This document shows positions 9,099 to 20,312 of a stretch of DNA of 64,000 nucleotides, one piece after another (the stretch's first letter is position 1; each line of letters starts with the position of its first letter). Source of the stretch: FEN-1219 sp963713355 (GTDB lineage Bacteria; Pseudomonadota; Gammaproteobacteria; Steroidobacterales; Rariloculaceae); contig CAVQLK010000005.1 in the NCBI GenBank assembly GCA_963713355.1, forward strand, positions 310,001 through 374,000, in the 5' to 3' direction. Position numbers and translations under genes: made by a program. The notes beneath the pieces were generated by a model. That model was not told the origin of the DNA, did not search any database, and saw only the letters and a program-made list of their open reading frames with translations.

Positions 9099-11286
9099 GT
9101 TTCTCCAGCAATTCCTAGTCGAGTCGCGGGAGCTCGTCGAGCAAGCCAGCGATGACGTTCTGGCGCTCGAAAGGGAGCCGCACGATGCGCAGCGTTTCGA
9201 CGACGCGTTTCGCGCGTTCCATACGCTGAAGGGCGGAGCGGGCATCGTCGATTTCGCGGCAATGCAAGCAGCGGTCCACGCCGCGGAGAGCGCGTTCACG
9301 GCTGCACGCGCCGAGTCGCGGCCGCTTTCCGCGGACGACATCGGTAATTGCCTCGCGTGCCTCGACCAGGTCGTCGACTGGCTCGATACGATCGAGGCCA
9401 CGGGCACGCTGCCGCCGGACGCCGACGCGGCTGCGACCGTCGCGCGCTTCGCGTGTCCCGCGAAGCCGGCGGCGGCGAGTGCTGCTGCGCCGGCCGGCGA
9501 GGCCGGCGACGGCTGGGCAGATGCACTGCTCCGTGCTCGTGCTGCCGCGGCGGCGCAGGCACGCACCGCGCTTCGCTACCGCCCTCCGGCCGACAGCTTC
9601 TTCGCTCAGCAGGATCCTGTAGCGCGGATCGCCGCGCTGCCGGGCCTGCTCGCCCTCGACATCGGGCCGCGCACGGCCTGGCCGCCGCTCGACGCGCTCG
9701 ATCCGTTTCAGTGCAACCTCACGATCACGGCGTTGCTCGCAGTCTCTCCCGCGGACGCCGCGGCAGCCCTCGGCGACGAGCTGCGTCATTGCGAGGTCGA
9801 GGCCGTCGCCGGGGACGCGCGTGCGCTTCCCGTGGTGTCGTTGCCGCCGCGCGCGCGCGAGCTGCTCGAGGCTCAGCTGCAATTGCTCGCAGCGGTCGGC
9901 GAGCCGCCCGCGGCGAGCCATATCGCGTCGGCCGGCATCGTTGCAGCGAACGTGTTGCGCAGCCTCGGGAAGACGGAGGAGGCGAACGCCGTCGCTGCCG
10001 AAGCGGCCGCTGCCGTTGCAGAAGGCGGCTCGCAACGGCTCGTGCAAGCCGTCAAAGCGGCGCTCGGGGAGGCACCAGCCAAGCGCGCCGCGCAGCCCGC
10101 GGCGGGGCGCCGCTCCGGCAGCCGCGCCCAGACGTTGCGCGTGAATGCCGACCGCATCGACGCGCTCGTGCGCCTGACCGGCGAGCTCACCGTGGCGAAG
10201 AATGCGATCGGCCACGCCGTGAAGCTCGCCGAGAGCGAAGGCTCCGCGCTCGCCGTCGCGCTCAAGAACCAGCACCTGGGCCTCGACCGCCTCGTCGGCG
10301 AGCTGCAGCGAGCCGTCGTCGGCATGCGCGTGCTGCCGCTGCGCGTTGCGTTCCAGCGCTTCCCGCGCCTGATACACGAGCTCGCCGCGGAGCTCGGCAA
10401 GGCCGCCACGCTCGTCATCGAGGGCGAAGAGACCGAGGCGGACAAGGCGATCGTCGAGATCCTCGTGGAACCGCTCGTGCATGTGCTGCGCAACGCGATG
10501 GACCATGGCGTCGAGAATGCCGCGCAGCGAGCGGCCGCCGGCAAGCCGGCCGTCGCGACGATCCGCCTGCGCGCGTTCCGCGAAGGCGAGCACGTCCTCA
10601 TCGAGATCACGGACGACGGCAGCGGCATCGACATCGCGCGCGTTCGGCAGGTGGCCGCGCAGCGCAAAGTCGCGACAGGCCAAGAGCTGGCGTCCATGAA
10701 GGATGCGCAGCTCATCGATCTGATCTTTGCGCCGGGTTTTTCCACGGCCACGACGGTCACTCAGGTGTCCGGGCGCGGCGTCGGCATGGGCGCGGTCCGC
10801 ACGGCGGTCAGCCGGCTCGGCGGGCACGTCGAAGTGCGCAGCGCCGCCGGCAAGGGCACGACGGTGCGCTTCACTCTGCCGTTCAGCGTCCTTGTCACTC
10901 AGGTCATGACGGTCGAAGCGGCAGGGCAGACGTTCGGCATTCCGCTCGACGCCGTCGTCGAGACGATCCGCGTCCCGAAGAGCGGCATCTTTCCCGTCGG
11001 AGCCGCGTACGCCATCGTGCTGCGCAATCGCACGATCCCGCTCGTGCGGCTGGCGCAGGTGCTCGCGCAGAGAGCGGCGGAAGGCGACGAGGGCGGGCCG
11101 ATCGTGATCGCGAGGATCGACGGCGATCTCGGCGCGTTGCAGGTGGATCGGATCGGCGAGCGCATGGAGATCATGCTCAAACCGTTGGACGGCCTGCTCT
11201 CAGGGCTGCCGGGTATCGCAGGATCCACGCTGCTCGGAGACGGCAGCGTCCTACTGGTATTGGATCTCGCGGAGCTACTGCAATGA
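9091..11286 (+). CDS. cheA: Chemotaxis histidine kinase CheA
   Basis: A 731-residue kinase that reads MCP state and phosphorylates CheB and the receivers. P1 (residues ~1-105) has the phosphorylated His in AFHTLKGGAG. An Ala-rich stretch and a divergent P2-like region (DPFQCNLTITALLAV) follow to ~residue 330. P3 then begins at RIDALVRLTGELTVAKN. P4 has the N box HVLRNAMDHGVEN, DDGSGID and GRGVGMGAVRTAV; the C-terminal ~130 residues are the CheW-like P5 (VEAAGQTFGIPLDAVVETI). The ATG is 8 bp inside the upstream receiver gene, and the initial sequence MDEFLQQFLVESREL is the usual P1 start. The 3' end overlaps the next ORF by 4 bp. Confidence 0.95.
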   Translation: MDEFLQQFLVESRELVEQASDDVLALEREPHDAQRFDDAFRAFHTLKGGAGIVDFAAMQAAVHAAESAFTAARAESRPLSADDIGNCLACLDQVVDWLDTIEATGTLPPDADAAATVARFACPAKPAAASAAAPAGEAGDGWADALLRARAAAAAQARTALRYRPPADSFFAQQDPVARIAALPGLLALDIGPRTAWPPLDALDPFQCNLTITALLAVSPADAAAALGDELRHCEVEAVAGDARALPVVSLPPRARELLEAQLQLLAAVGEPPAASHIASAGIVAANVLRSLGKTEEANAVAAEAAAAVAEGGSQRLVQAVKAALGEAPAKRAAQPAAGRRSGSRAQTLRVNADRIDALVRLTGELTVAKNAIGHAVKLAESEGSALAVALKNQHLGLDRLVGELQRAVVGMRVLPLRVAFQRFPRLIHELAAELGKAATLVIEGEETEADKAIVEILVEPLVHVLRNAMDHGVENAAQRAAAGKPAVATIRLRAFREGEHVLIEITDDGSGIDIARVRQVAAQRKVATGQELASMKDAQLIDLIFAPGFSTATTVTQVSGRGVGMGAVRTAVSRLGGHVEVRSAAGKGTTVRFTLPFSVLVTQVMTVEAAGQTFGIPLDAVVETIRVPKSGIFPVGAAYAIVLRNRTIPLVRLAQVLAQRAAEGDEGGPIVIARIDGDLGALQVDRIGERMEIMLKPLDGLLSGLPGIAGSTLLGDGSVLLVLDLAELLQ

Positions 11287-11531
11287 CCGTGCGCGTGACC
11301 GCCGAAGGCGCAATCGAGCTCGCCGGGCGCTGCGGCGTCGAGGACGCGGAGGTGTTGCAGCGCCACCTACTGGCCGCCCCTCGATCCACCGTAGAATGGA
11401 GCGGCTGCGAGGAACTCCACTCGGCCGTGATTCAGGTATTGCTGGCAGGGAAACCGCGCGTTCGGGGATCGCCTTCGAATGCGTTTTTGAAAGCCCATAT
11501 CGCACCGCTCGTGCAGCGAGCGACGAATTGA
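11283..11531 (+). CDS. Small STAS-like protein of the chemosensory operon
   Basis: An 82-residue protein whose pattern (IELAGRCGVEDAEVLQRHL, then VEWSGCEELHSAVIQVLLAG) resembles a minimal STAS domain, the fold of anti-sigma antagonists. The usual phosphorylatable Ser of SpoIIAA-type proteins falls in ELHSAV, so it could be a switch, but this rests on pattern only. It overlaps the cheA stop by 4 bp (ATGA). Similar short proteins accompany cheA in some alphaproteobacterial clusters. Its role is unknown; a partner of the CheA or receiver is likely. Confidence 0.65.
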   Translation: MTVRVTAEGAIELAGRCGVEDAEVLQRHLLAAPRSTVEWSGCEELHSAVIQVLLAGKPRVRGSPSNAFLKAHIAPLVQRATN

Positions 11532-11585
11532 TCGGCGCCTGAAGGCGCTCTGGCCGAAGGCTTAGCGTAGTGAAGGAAAGCAGAC

Positions 11586-11969
11586 ATGAAATACAAATTG
11601 CTGATCGTCGATGACAGCAAGCTGGCGCGAATGGCCGTCATCAAGGCCCTGAACAGCTGTTATCCGGACTGGCAGCGCGTCGAAGCCGGTAGCGCCGCGG
11701 ATGCGCTGCGCGCAATGGAGGCGGACGCGCCGCACGTGGCCCTCGTGGACTTCAACATGCCGAATCGGGACGGTCTGGATCTCGCTGAAGATCTGCGCAA
11801 GCTGAATCCCACCATGCCGATCGGCGTCATTTCCGCCAACCATCAGCAGGGCGTCATCGATCGCACCAATGCGCTCGGAGCGACGTTCCTGCCGAAACCG
11901 CTCGCCGAGAAAACGCTGCGCGAGTTCCTGACGAAGGCGGTGCACGACCTCGAGGGCTCCGGCGCATGA
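11586..11969 (+). CDS. Second CheY-like response regulator
   Basis: A 127-residue receiver with DDSKLARM, phospho-acceptor Asp in VALVDFNMPNRDG, the switch Ser in GVISANHQQ and Lys in FLPKPLAEK. Its stop overlaps the ATG of the CheC gene by 4 bp, which suggests that the phosphatase made next acts on this receiver. A ribosome-binding site (gaaggaaag) precedes the ATG by 7 bp. A 54-bp gap separates it from the STAS-like gene, the largest break inside the cluster. Confidence 0.92.
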   Translation: MKYKLLIVDDSKLARMAVIKALNSCYPDWQRVEAGSAADALRAMEADAPHVALVDFNMPNRDGLDLAEDLRKLNPTMPIGVISANHQQGVIDRTNALGATFLPKPLAEKTLREFLTKAVHDLEGSGA

Positions 11970-12611
11970 GCGAATCGATCGACGTGACCTTGTCCGAGCT
12001 CGAGCTCGATGCCATCACGGAGCTCGTCAATCTCGGCGTGAGCCGCGCGGCGACGAACCTCGCGCGCATGGTGCACGAGGAGGTCATTCTCACGGTGCCG
12101 AGGGTCGCGCTGATGAGCCGGCGCGAGGCGATTCGAACGCTCGGTGAGCGGGAATCCAAGAGTCTCGTTGCCGTGCACCAGGTTTTCGAAGGGCGAGATC
12201 ACCGGCAGGGCGTTGCTGATCTTTCCCGAGGAAAGGAGCCTCGAGCTCGTGCGAGCCGTCGTCGGCAGCGACCTCTCGCTCGAAGAGATCATCGAGCTCG
12301 AGCAGGAAGCGCTCGCAGAAACGGGCAATATCATCCTCAATAGCTGCCTCGCGACGATCGCGAACTCCCTCGAGAGCAACCTCAAGATCTCGCTGCCGGA
12401 AGTCCTTCGCGGCGAAAGCACGAAGTTCTTCAGCCTGGAGCCGCCGCCGGTCGCCGGCACCACGGTGATGTTCATCTACATCAATTTCGCCATGAAGAAG
12501 CGCGACATCAACGGCTACATCGCGATGATGATGGACATGCCGTCGCTGAGCGCGATGCAGACACTCGTGCAGGCGTTGATCCGGCGCACGACCGGCGTGG
12601 CGAAGGCCTAG
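11966..12611 (+). CDS. cheC: CheC-type CheY-phosphatase with two active sites (frameshifted in this sequence)
   Basis: A ~214-residue CheC/CheX/FliY-fold phosphatase. The family motif [D/S]-x3-E-x2-N-x22-P is met exactly once as DAITELVN followed 22 residues later by the P of LTVP, and again as EALAETGN followed by the P of SLPEV. Both half-sites therefore appear active, as in CheC. It should dephosphorylate one of the two receivers. A +1 frame change falls in the GGG at 12191-12193; with one G removed the protein reads through as VFEGEITGRALLIFPEE. It is translationally coupled to the receiver upstream. A CheX/CspX assignment is less likely because both motifs are present. Confidence 0.85.
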
Positions 12612-12618
12612 CAGACCG

Positions 12619-14578
<1,960 letters not shown>

Positions 14579-14594
14579 GGATGGCGCGCAAGCC

Positions 14595-15134
14595 GTGAGG
14601 CGCTTCGGGCTACTGCTCGCGCTGAGCTTCGCCGCCGCGGCGCCAGGCCAGAATCCGGCCGAGCGCTCGCCGGCCGTGAGCCCGCTGATGCTCGAGTACC
14701 TGGCGCCGCTGCTCGCGGGTTGGATCGCCGCCGAGCGCGATGCCGCGAAGACGCGCGGCGTCGAGCCGATACCGGCGCCGATTCGCGCGGCGCTCGCGGG
14801 CTACGTGCCCGAGCCGATTCTCGACAGCGTCCGCTGGCGCGAAGGCGCGAGTGAGCTCTCGCTGCCGCAGAACGTCATTCGCTTCGGCCACGTGCCCGCC
14901 GTCACGCTCGACGACGTCATCGTGTTTCAGGAACGCCGTGCCGCGCTCGACGATCCGAAGCTCTGGGCCCACGAGCTCAAGCACGTCATGCAGTTCGCGG
15001 AGTGGGGCGTCGACGGCTTTGCGACGCGGTACATCGGCGACTACGAGGCCGTCGAGCGTGAGGCAGCGGAGTTTCGCTGGGAGTTCATGAAGCAGAAGGG
15101 ATTGATCCCCGAGGTTGGATCTCCCGGTCCGTAG
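14595..15134 (+). CDS. Secreted HExxH protein, putative metallopeptidase
   Basis: A 179-residue protein with an N-terminal signal peptide (MRRFGLLLALSFAAAAPGQ) and a single HExxH-type zinc motif in LWAHELKHVMQFAEWG. The surrounding pattern resembles the DUF4157/eCIS-core peptidase-like domain, including VIVFQ and the later EAVEREAAEF. A third zinc ligand could be the Glu of the latter. It starts at GTG, 16 bp after the hybrid kinase stop, so it may be co-transcribed with the chemosensory cluster, though nothing links the functions. Catalysis is an inference from the motif only. Confidence 0.7.
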   Translation: MRRFGLLLALSFAAAAPGQNPAERSPAVSPLMLEYLAPLLAGWIAAERDAAKTRGVEPIPAPIRAALAGYVPEPILDSVRWREGASELSLPQNVIRFGHVPAVTLDDVIVFQERRAALDDPKLWAHELKHVMQFAEWGVDGFATRYIGDYEAVEREAAEFRWEFMKQKGLIPEVGSPGP

Positions 15135-15211
15135 GCCTACGGAGGCTTTCCCGGCCTGGTGGCACCGTTCTTGCTACTTCCGACGCGGGGCTCAACCGTG
15201 CGAGGTAGTCG

Positions 15212-17730
15212 ATGGCGCGCAAGCGGTCGGACCGTGCAGCTGCAGGCAAGCCACGGGACGAGAAGCCAGTCGTGCTCATCACGGGAGCCGCGGGTAACCT
15301 CGGCCAGTCGATTGGCGCGGCGCTCGCATCCGACTACCGCGTCGTCGGCATCGATCGCGAGGAAGCCGACGGGCCGATCAGGATCGCAGCCGCCGACCTC
15401 GGCTCGAGCGAGTCGATCGAGAGCGCGCTGCGCGTGCTGCGCGGCGAATTCGGCAAGCGCATCGCGAGCGTGATCCATCTTGCTGCGTACTTCGATTTCT
15501 CGGGCGAGCCGAATCCGCTTTACCAATCCGTGAACGTCGAAGGCACGCGCCGTCTGGTCGCGGCGCTGCGCGCGCTCGTCGACGCAGAGCAATTCGTCTA
15601 TGCGAGCACGATGCTGGTGCTTGCTCCGGCGCGGCCCGGCGAGCGCATCGACGAGACGCGGTCGATCGACCCCCGGTGGGAGTACCCGAAGTCGAAGGCG
15701 GCCGCCGAGCGCGTGATCGCGGAGGAGCACGATGACATTCCATATGTGCTGCTGCGGCTCGCGGGCGTCTACGACGAGCGCTCCACGGTGCCGACGATGG
15801 CGCAGCAGATGGCCGCGGTCTACGAGCGCGAGCTGCAAAGCTACGTGTTCGCGGGCGACAAGCGCGCGGGGCAAGCGGCGCTGCACCGCGACGACATGGT
15901 CGGCCGCCTTTCGCCTCGCCGTGGAGCGGCGCGCTGACTTGCCGCGCGAGTGCGCGCTGCTGATCGGCGAGCCCGAGACGCTCGGCTACGCCGAGCTGCA
16001 GGACGAGCTCGGCTACTTCGATCCACGGCGTCGACGATTGGCCGACACTGCGGTTGCCGAAGCCCGTCGCCGCGGCCGGCGTGCGCGTGTTGCACGCAAT
16101 CGAGCCCGCCGTGCCGGACGCGCTCGACGAAGGCGAAACGACGTTCGTGAAGCCGTTCATGATCCCGATGGCGGACGATCACTATGAGCTCGACATTGGC
16201 CGCGCGCGCGCAGCACTCGGCTGGGAGCCCAAGCATCGGCTCAAGGACTCGCTGCCCGCGATGGTCGCGGAGCTCAAGCGCGATCCGGCGGCCTGGTACG
16301 AGCGGCACAGGCTCAAGCCGCCCGAGTGGATCGCCGAAGCGAAGGAGGGCGGAAGGAGCGCCGGCGACCTCGCCGAGCGCAGCCAGGCGCTCGTGAAGCG
16401 CGAGGTCCGCGCCAACCGCTGGGCGCATTTTGCGAACATTGCGCTCGGCACGTGGCTCGTGACGCAGCCGCCGTTGATCGCCGTCGACGAGCCAGGACTG
16501 CGCGCCGCCGAAATAGTGATCGGGGTCTGCGTGATCGGCGCGGGCTTTCTGGCGCTGTCGTGGCGCGCGCAATGGGCGCGCTGGGCGGCCGCGGGCCTCG
16601 GCGCGCTGCTGATGGCCGCGCCGTTCGTGTTCGCGACCGACAACGCGGCTGCGTATCTCGCCGACACGCTGATCGGCGGCTTGATCTTCGGGCTCGCCGT
16701 TTGCGTGAAGCCCGACGTCGGGCCGTCGCCGCTCGCGCGTCTCACGGGGCCCGCCATTCCGCCGGGCTGGACCTACAACCCGTCGGCCTGGACGCAGCGC
16801 CTGCCGATCGTCGCGCTCGCGCTCGTGGGCCTCTACGTTTCGCGCTATCTCGCGGCGTATCAGCTCGAGCACATTCCGGGCGTCTGGGAGCCGTTCTTCG
16901 CGGGCTCGCCCGACGATCCGCGCAACGGCACGGAGGAGATCATCACGTCGGCAGTCTCGCGAGCGTGGCCCGTATCGGACGCGGCCGTCGGGGCGTATAC
17001 CTACATGCTCGAGATCCTTACCGGTGTCGTCGGCTCGACGCGCCGCTGGCGCACGATGCCGTGGCTCGTCGTGCTGTTCGGGCTCATGATCGCGCCGCTC
17101 GGCGTCGTGTCGATCTTGTTCGTGATCATCCAGCCGATCGTGATCGGCACGTGGAGCACGCTCGCGCTGATCGCGGCACTCGCCGTGCTCGTGCAGATCC
17201 CGTACTCGCTCGACGAGCTGCTCGCGTCGCTGCAGTTCGTGCGCCGCCGCATGCGGGCCGGGCAGAACGGGCTCCACGTGTTTCTGTTTGGCGATACGGA
17301 CGAAGGCGAAGACGAGAAGACCGCGCCGCTCGAGCTCGACCGCTCCGCGCGCGAGCTGCTGCGCGAAGCCGTCACGGGTGGCGTGCGCTTGCCGTGGAAT
17401 CTGCTTGCCGTCGCGGCAGTGGCGTTGTCGCTGCTGTTCACGCGAATCACGCTCGGCGCCGACGGCGGGCTGGCCAACGCGCACCATTTGATCGGCGCGC
17501 TCGCGCTCACCGTCGTATCGATCGCCGCGGCTGAAGTCGCGCGGCCCGCGCGGTTGCTGAACGTTGCGCTCGGTCTCGTCTTGGTTTTTGCGCCGTTCGT
17601 TTACGACGCCGATGTGGCCACGATGCTCGTCACGATCGCAGCCGGCCTCGCGATCGCCGGTTTGAGCATCCTGCGCGGCGGCCGTCTCGTGGGGCGCTAC
17701 GGGGCGTGGACGCGTTGGGCGGCCATCTGA
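15212..17730 (+). CDS. NAD-dependent epimerase fused to SPW/VKOR-like membrane module (two frameshifts in this sequence)
   Basis: A ~838-residue fusion. Residues ~20-300 form an extended SDR with TGAAGNLGQ, the catalytic-type YPKSK and VYASTM. Residues ~410-500 form an SPW-repeat-like membrane pair (ANIALGTWLVTQPP). Residues ~520-680 look like the vitamin K epoxide reductase fold, including RAWPVSDAAVGAYTYMLE and QPIVIGTWSTLAL. A final ~120-residue membrane part is again SPW-like. In VKOR relatives the last of those motifs carries CxxC; here it is S-T-L-A and the module has no cysteine pair, so thiol redox chemistry is unlikely. Two +1 frame changes, near 15901-15908 and 16017-16022, fall in the SDR half; removing one base at each restores it. 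The substrate is unknown. Confidence 0.72.
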
Positions 17731-17748
17731 CGGAATTGCGTACGGAAG

Positions 17749-17964
17749 CTACGGCGCGCCGCGTCCCTTCTTGTCGTGGCCCGGCTTGGGCCGACCCGAC
17801 AAACGGAGGCTCCGCAACAGCTGAGATACCCAGGATTCGCGCGACGCGTCCGTGATCGCCTGGTCTTGACGTTCGCGCTCGGCGCTTTGGCCGGGGTCCG
17901 ATTCGGGCGGCGGACCGGCGTTCGGCGGTCGAGTCTTGTCGTGACGCGGCTTGGTCGTTGCCAT
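17749..17964 (-). CDS. Small hydrophilic hypothetical protein
   Basis: A 71-residue, highly charged protein rich in Pro, Arg, Lys and Asp (starts MATTKPRHDKTRPPN) with no recognisable domain, membrane segment or cysteine. It follows the next ORF on the same strand after 10 bp, which suggests a two-gene unit. It is probably disordered. It could also be a chance open frame in GC-rich DNA. Confidence 0.35.
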   Translation of the reverse strand: MATTKPRHDKTRPPNAGPPPESDPGQSAERERQDQAITDASRESWVSQLLRSLRLSGRPKPGHDKKGRGAP

Positions 17965-17974
17965 GTGTTACGAG

Positions 17975-18304
17975 CTACTGCATCTCTACGTTTCGACCGT
18001 GCGAGCCTTGGTGCGCAAGCGGTAACGAGCGCAACACGGGGCCTTCGATCTGAGCCCAGCCCGGCTTCGGACATTCCAAACTGATATGAGAGAGCGTGAC
18101 TACAGAACGTGGAAACACCAGGCGGACTAATTCTCCCGTCTGGGACGCTCGTTCGAGCCGTGCAAACTCGCTGTCGCTCAGCGGCCCGCAAGTCACGCGG
18201 TACAGAGTGCCGTTGCGGGTGAACGTGAGCTTCGCTCTTTCAAGTTGCTGCCCCGAGCACTGCAGCTCGAGGCACGTCCCGCCCCCTTCTCGATCGTTCG
18301 CCAT
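17975..18304 (-). CDS. Hypothetical protein
   Basis: A 109-residue protein with a strand-rich core (RAKLTFTRNGTLYRVTCGPLS, ELVRLVFPRSVVTLSHISLE) and four cysteines. It matches no family known to me. The composition is not that of a shadow frame, and it lies on the same strand as the flanking Uma2 gene and the small ORF downstream, so a real gene is plausible. The frame ends 10 bp before the next start. Confidence 0.45.
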   Translation of the reverse strand: MANDREGGGTCLELQCSGQQLERAKLTFTRNGTLYRVTCGPLSDSEFARLERASQTGELVRLVFPRSVVTLSHISLECPKPGWAQIEGPVLRSLPLAHQGSHGRNVEMQ

Positions 18305-18358
18305 TGGGCGGATTGGTGCACGAAATGTGCCATGGAAAAAGATTCACGCTGCCGGGCC

Positions 18359-18934
18359 CTACGACGCGAATAGGGCGGCGAGCTCGATCGTCACACCCGG
18401 CAGCTGCGACACCGGCGCGCTGGCTGGGCGTTCGAGCGCCGCGTGTCGCTCGTACGTTGCGTCTCGTAAATCGCCGTAGACGAGCAGCGCGTCGTTTTGC
18501 ACATCGACGATCCAAACCTCGGGCACGCCGTGCCGCGCATAGAGCGGCACTTTGACGCCGCGGTCGTAGCGCAGCGTCGTGTCGCTGACTTCGATGACGA
18601 GCAGCGTATCTGCGCCCAACGCGAATTCGCTGCGGTAGAAATCCGGGCACGGTGCGAGCAGCACTAGATCGGGCTGCGGTTCGGACCACTGGCTCAGGCG
18701 GACTGAACCCTGCACGCGCACGATCGCGCTGTCGCCGACGGCTCTGACGAACGTTCGGTTCAGCTGATCGATGATGCTCTGATGGTCTTTGCCGATCGGC
18801 GCCATGTCGATGATCTCTCCCTCGATCAACTCGACGCGCGCATCCGGCGCCAGCACGCCTATCTCTGCCATGCGGTGATAGTCGTGCACCGTGATGCGAT
18901 GCCGCTGCGGCCCGCTTTCCATCTGCCTACCCAT
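18359..18934 (-). CDS. Uma2/DUF820-family putative endonuclease
   Basis: A 191-residue protein of the Uma2 (DUF820) restriction-endonuclease-like fold. The N-terminus has HRITVHDYHRMAEIGVL and VELIEGEIIDMAPIG; the PD-(D/E)xK-like core is QPDLVLL followed by LLVIEVSDTTLRYDRGVK, with the Asp, Glu and Lys in the expected order; VPEVWIVD ends the fold. Family members are widespread and expanded in cyanobacteria, but no biological role is settled. The start was set at the Met just before GRQMESGPQRH, since the upstream open frame is basic and unlike the family. It is a stand-alone gene. Confidence 0.82.
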   Translation of the reverse strand: MGRQMESGPQRHRITVHDYHRMAEIGVLAPDARVELIEGEIIDMAPIGKDHQSIIDQLNRTFVRAVGDSAIVRVQGSVRLSQWSEPQPDLVLLAPCPDFYRSEFALGADTLLVIEVSDTTLRYDRGVKVPLYARHGVPEVWIVDVQNDALLVYGDLRDATYERHAALERPASAPVSQLPGVTIELAALFAS

Positions 18935-19228
18935 CGGCGCTCCGGGACGAAGAGTGTAACGGTGGCGACAGCGTCGATTGCAAGCGTCGCGGGAATAGGG
19001 TGGCGAGGCACGCGTCGAAAGTGGTCGAATCGCAGGATTTCGCTTCGGCCACGTGCCCGCGGGCTCAGCGGCGTCAGATCGCATTTGTCCAGAGCGACGC
19101 TTCTGGCGCATATTTCAAAGTTAAACGTCTGCGGAGCGCAGCAACGGTCCGACGACGAGCGGTTCCTTGGGTTCCTGTGCCGCTGAGTCTTCCGACCCTC
19201 CCGCTCTCCGGAACGCGCTGCTCCGGCG

Positions 19229-20209
19229 TCAGCTCTTGTCGGCAAGCCCCGTCAACTCAAAGCTCAACGTCCGCAGCTGCGCCCGCGCCGCCGCGTCATA
19301 CGCCTGCGCATTCGCTTGCGCCTCGTTCAACCCGTTGAAGTACAGACCGCTGCGCCCAACGAGCGTCGGTGACACGGCGAGCTGCATCGTCGCCTCGGCG
19401 CCTTCCTCGACGCTGCTCAACGGCTGAAACCCGCCATTGATCACTCGCGCGGTGTTCATCGAGCGTGCGGGGTGCAGGCTGTTGACGGTCACGCTCGCGG
19501 CGTCGAGCTCGGCCGCGAGGTCGATCGTGAACATGATCTGCGCGAGCTTGCTGCGGCGGTACGCGTCGCCGGGGTTGTAGCTGCGCTCCATCATGACGTC
19601 GGTGAAATCGATCGGCGTCTGGCCCATCGAGGACACGTTGACGATGCGCGCCGGCGCGCTGGCTTCGAGCAGCGGAAACAGGCGGTACGTCAACAAGAAA
19701 TGCGCGAGATAGTTGACGGCGAACGCGAGCTCGTGGCCGTCGGCGCTCGTTTGTCGCTCGGCGCCGCTGACGGCGGCGGCGTTGTTGATGAGGACGTCGA
19801 GGCGGTCGTACGTTTCAAGGATCTCCTCCGCGAACGCGTTGACACCGTCGAGCGACGCAAAGTCCGCGCGATGAAACGCGGCATTGCCGGATCCCGCGGC
19901 GCGGATCGTTCGCACGACCTCCCCGCCGCGCTCCGGATTGCGGCCGTGCACGATCACGAAGGCGCCGAGCGCGCCGAGCTGGCGCGCGACTTCCTTGCCG
20001 AGTCCGTCCGTCGAACCCGTGACGAGCACTGTCTTGCCCGGCAGAGCAACGCCCATTCGCGCCCAGTACGTCTCATTCTCGGGCACCCGGCGTTCAGCGG
20101 CCGGCTGCTGTTGCTGCGCAAGGGCGCGACCGCCAGCCGCGCTCAGTGCGAGCCCAACGCCGGCGAGCAAAGTGGTCCGCCGCGACAGCGTCGCAATCTT
20201 CATCGTCAT
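19229..20209 (-). CDS. Short-chain dehydrogenase with Tat-type signal peptide
   Basis: A 326-residue classical SDR. The cofactor motif TGSTDGLG, the NNAA strand, catalytic Ser in VSSMGQ and YRRSK are present, and the whole resembles the retinol dehydrogenase/WW-domain oxidoreductase-like group. It differs from ordinary SDRs in its N-terminus: TLSRRTTLLAGVGLALSAAG followed by ALAQ looks like a twin-arginine signal with a cleavage site, suggesting export of the folded, cofactor-loaded enzyme. The start was chosen because GGAG lies 7 bp upstream. The substrate is unknown. It is divergent from the EamA transporter gene, with about 100 bp between. Confidence 0.82.
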   Translation of the reverse strand: MTMKIATLSRRTTLLAGVGLALSAAGGRALAQQQQPAAERRVPENETYWARMGVALPGKTVLVTGSTDGLGKEVARQLGALGAFVIVHGRNPERGGEVVRTIRAAGSGNAAFHRADFASLDGVNAFAEEILETYDRLDVLINNAAAVSGAERQTSADGHELAFAVNYLAHFLLTYRLFPLLEASAPARIVNVSSMGQTPIDFTDVMMERSYNPGDAYRRSKLAQIMFTIDLAAELDAASVTVNSLHPARSMNTARVINGGFQPLSSVEEGAEATMQLAVSPTLVGRSGLYFNGLNEAQANAQAYDAAARAQLRTLSFELTGLADKS

Positions 20210-20312
20210 TCCGATTCTCCTTGTCCGAGCGGCCACGATAAGTGTCGGGGCCGCGGGCTGGCAACTCGCCTCATCGAACATGGGTGGTCCAAGCAGGTAG
20301 AGTAGAGACTCG

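Noticed and set aside
9115..10827. A 570-codon open frame on the minus strand across cheA
   Set aside because: It is the antisense of a clear CheA in high-GC DNA; its translation is Arg/Leu/Ala/Gly-rich without domains. The same applies to long antisense frames at 15841-17487, 29111-30439 and 53144-54511, and one at 43074-44750 across the amidase.
18935..19228. Gene upstream of the Uma2 protein
   Set aside because: The open frames here are basic extensions or shadows; no start with a ribosome site and no domain was seen.
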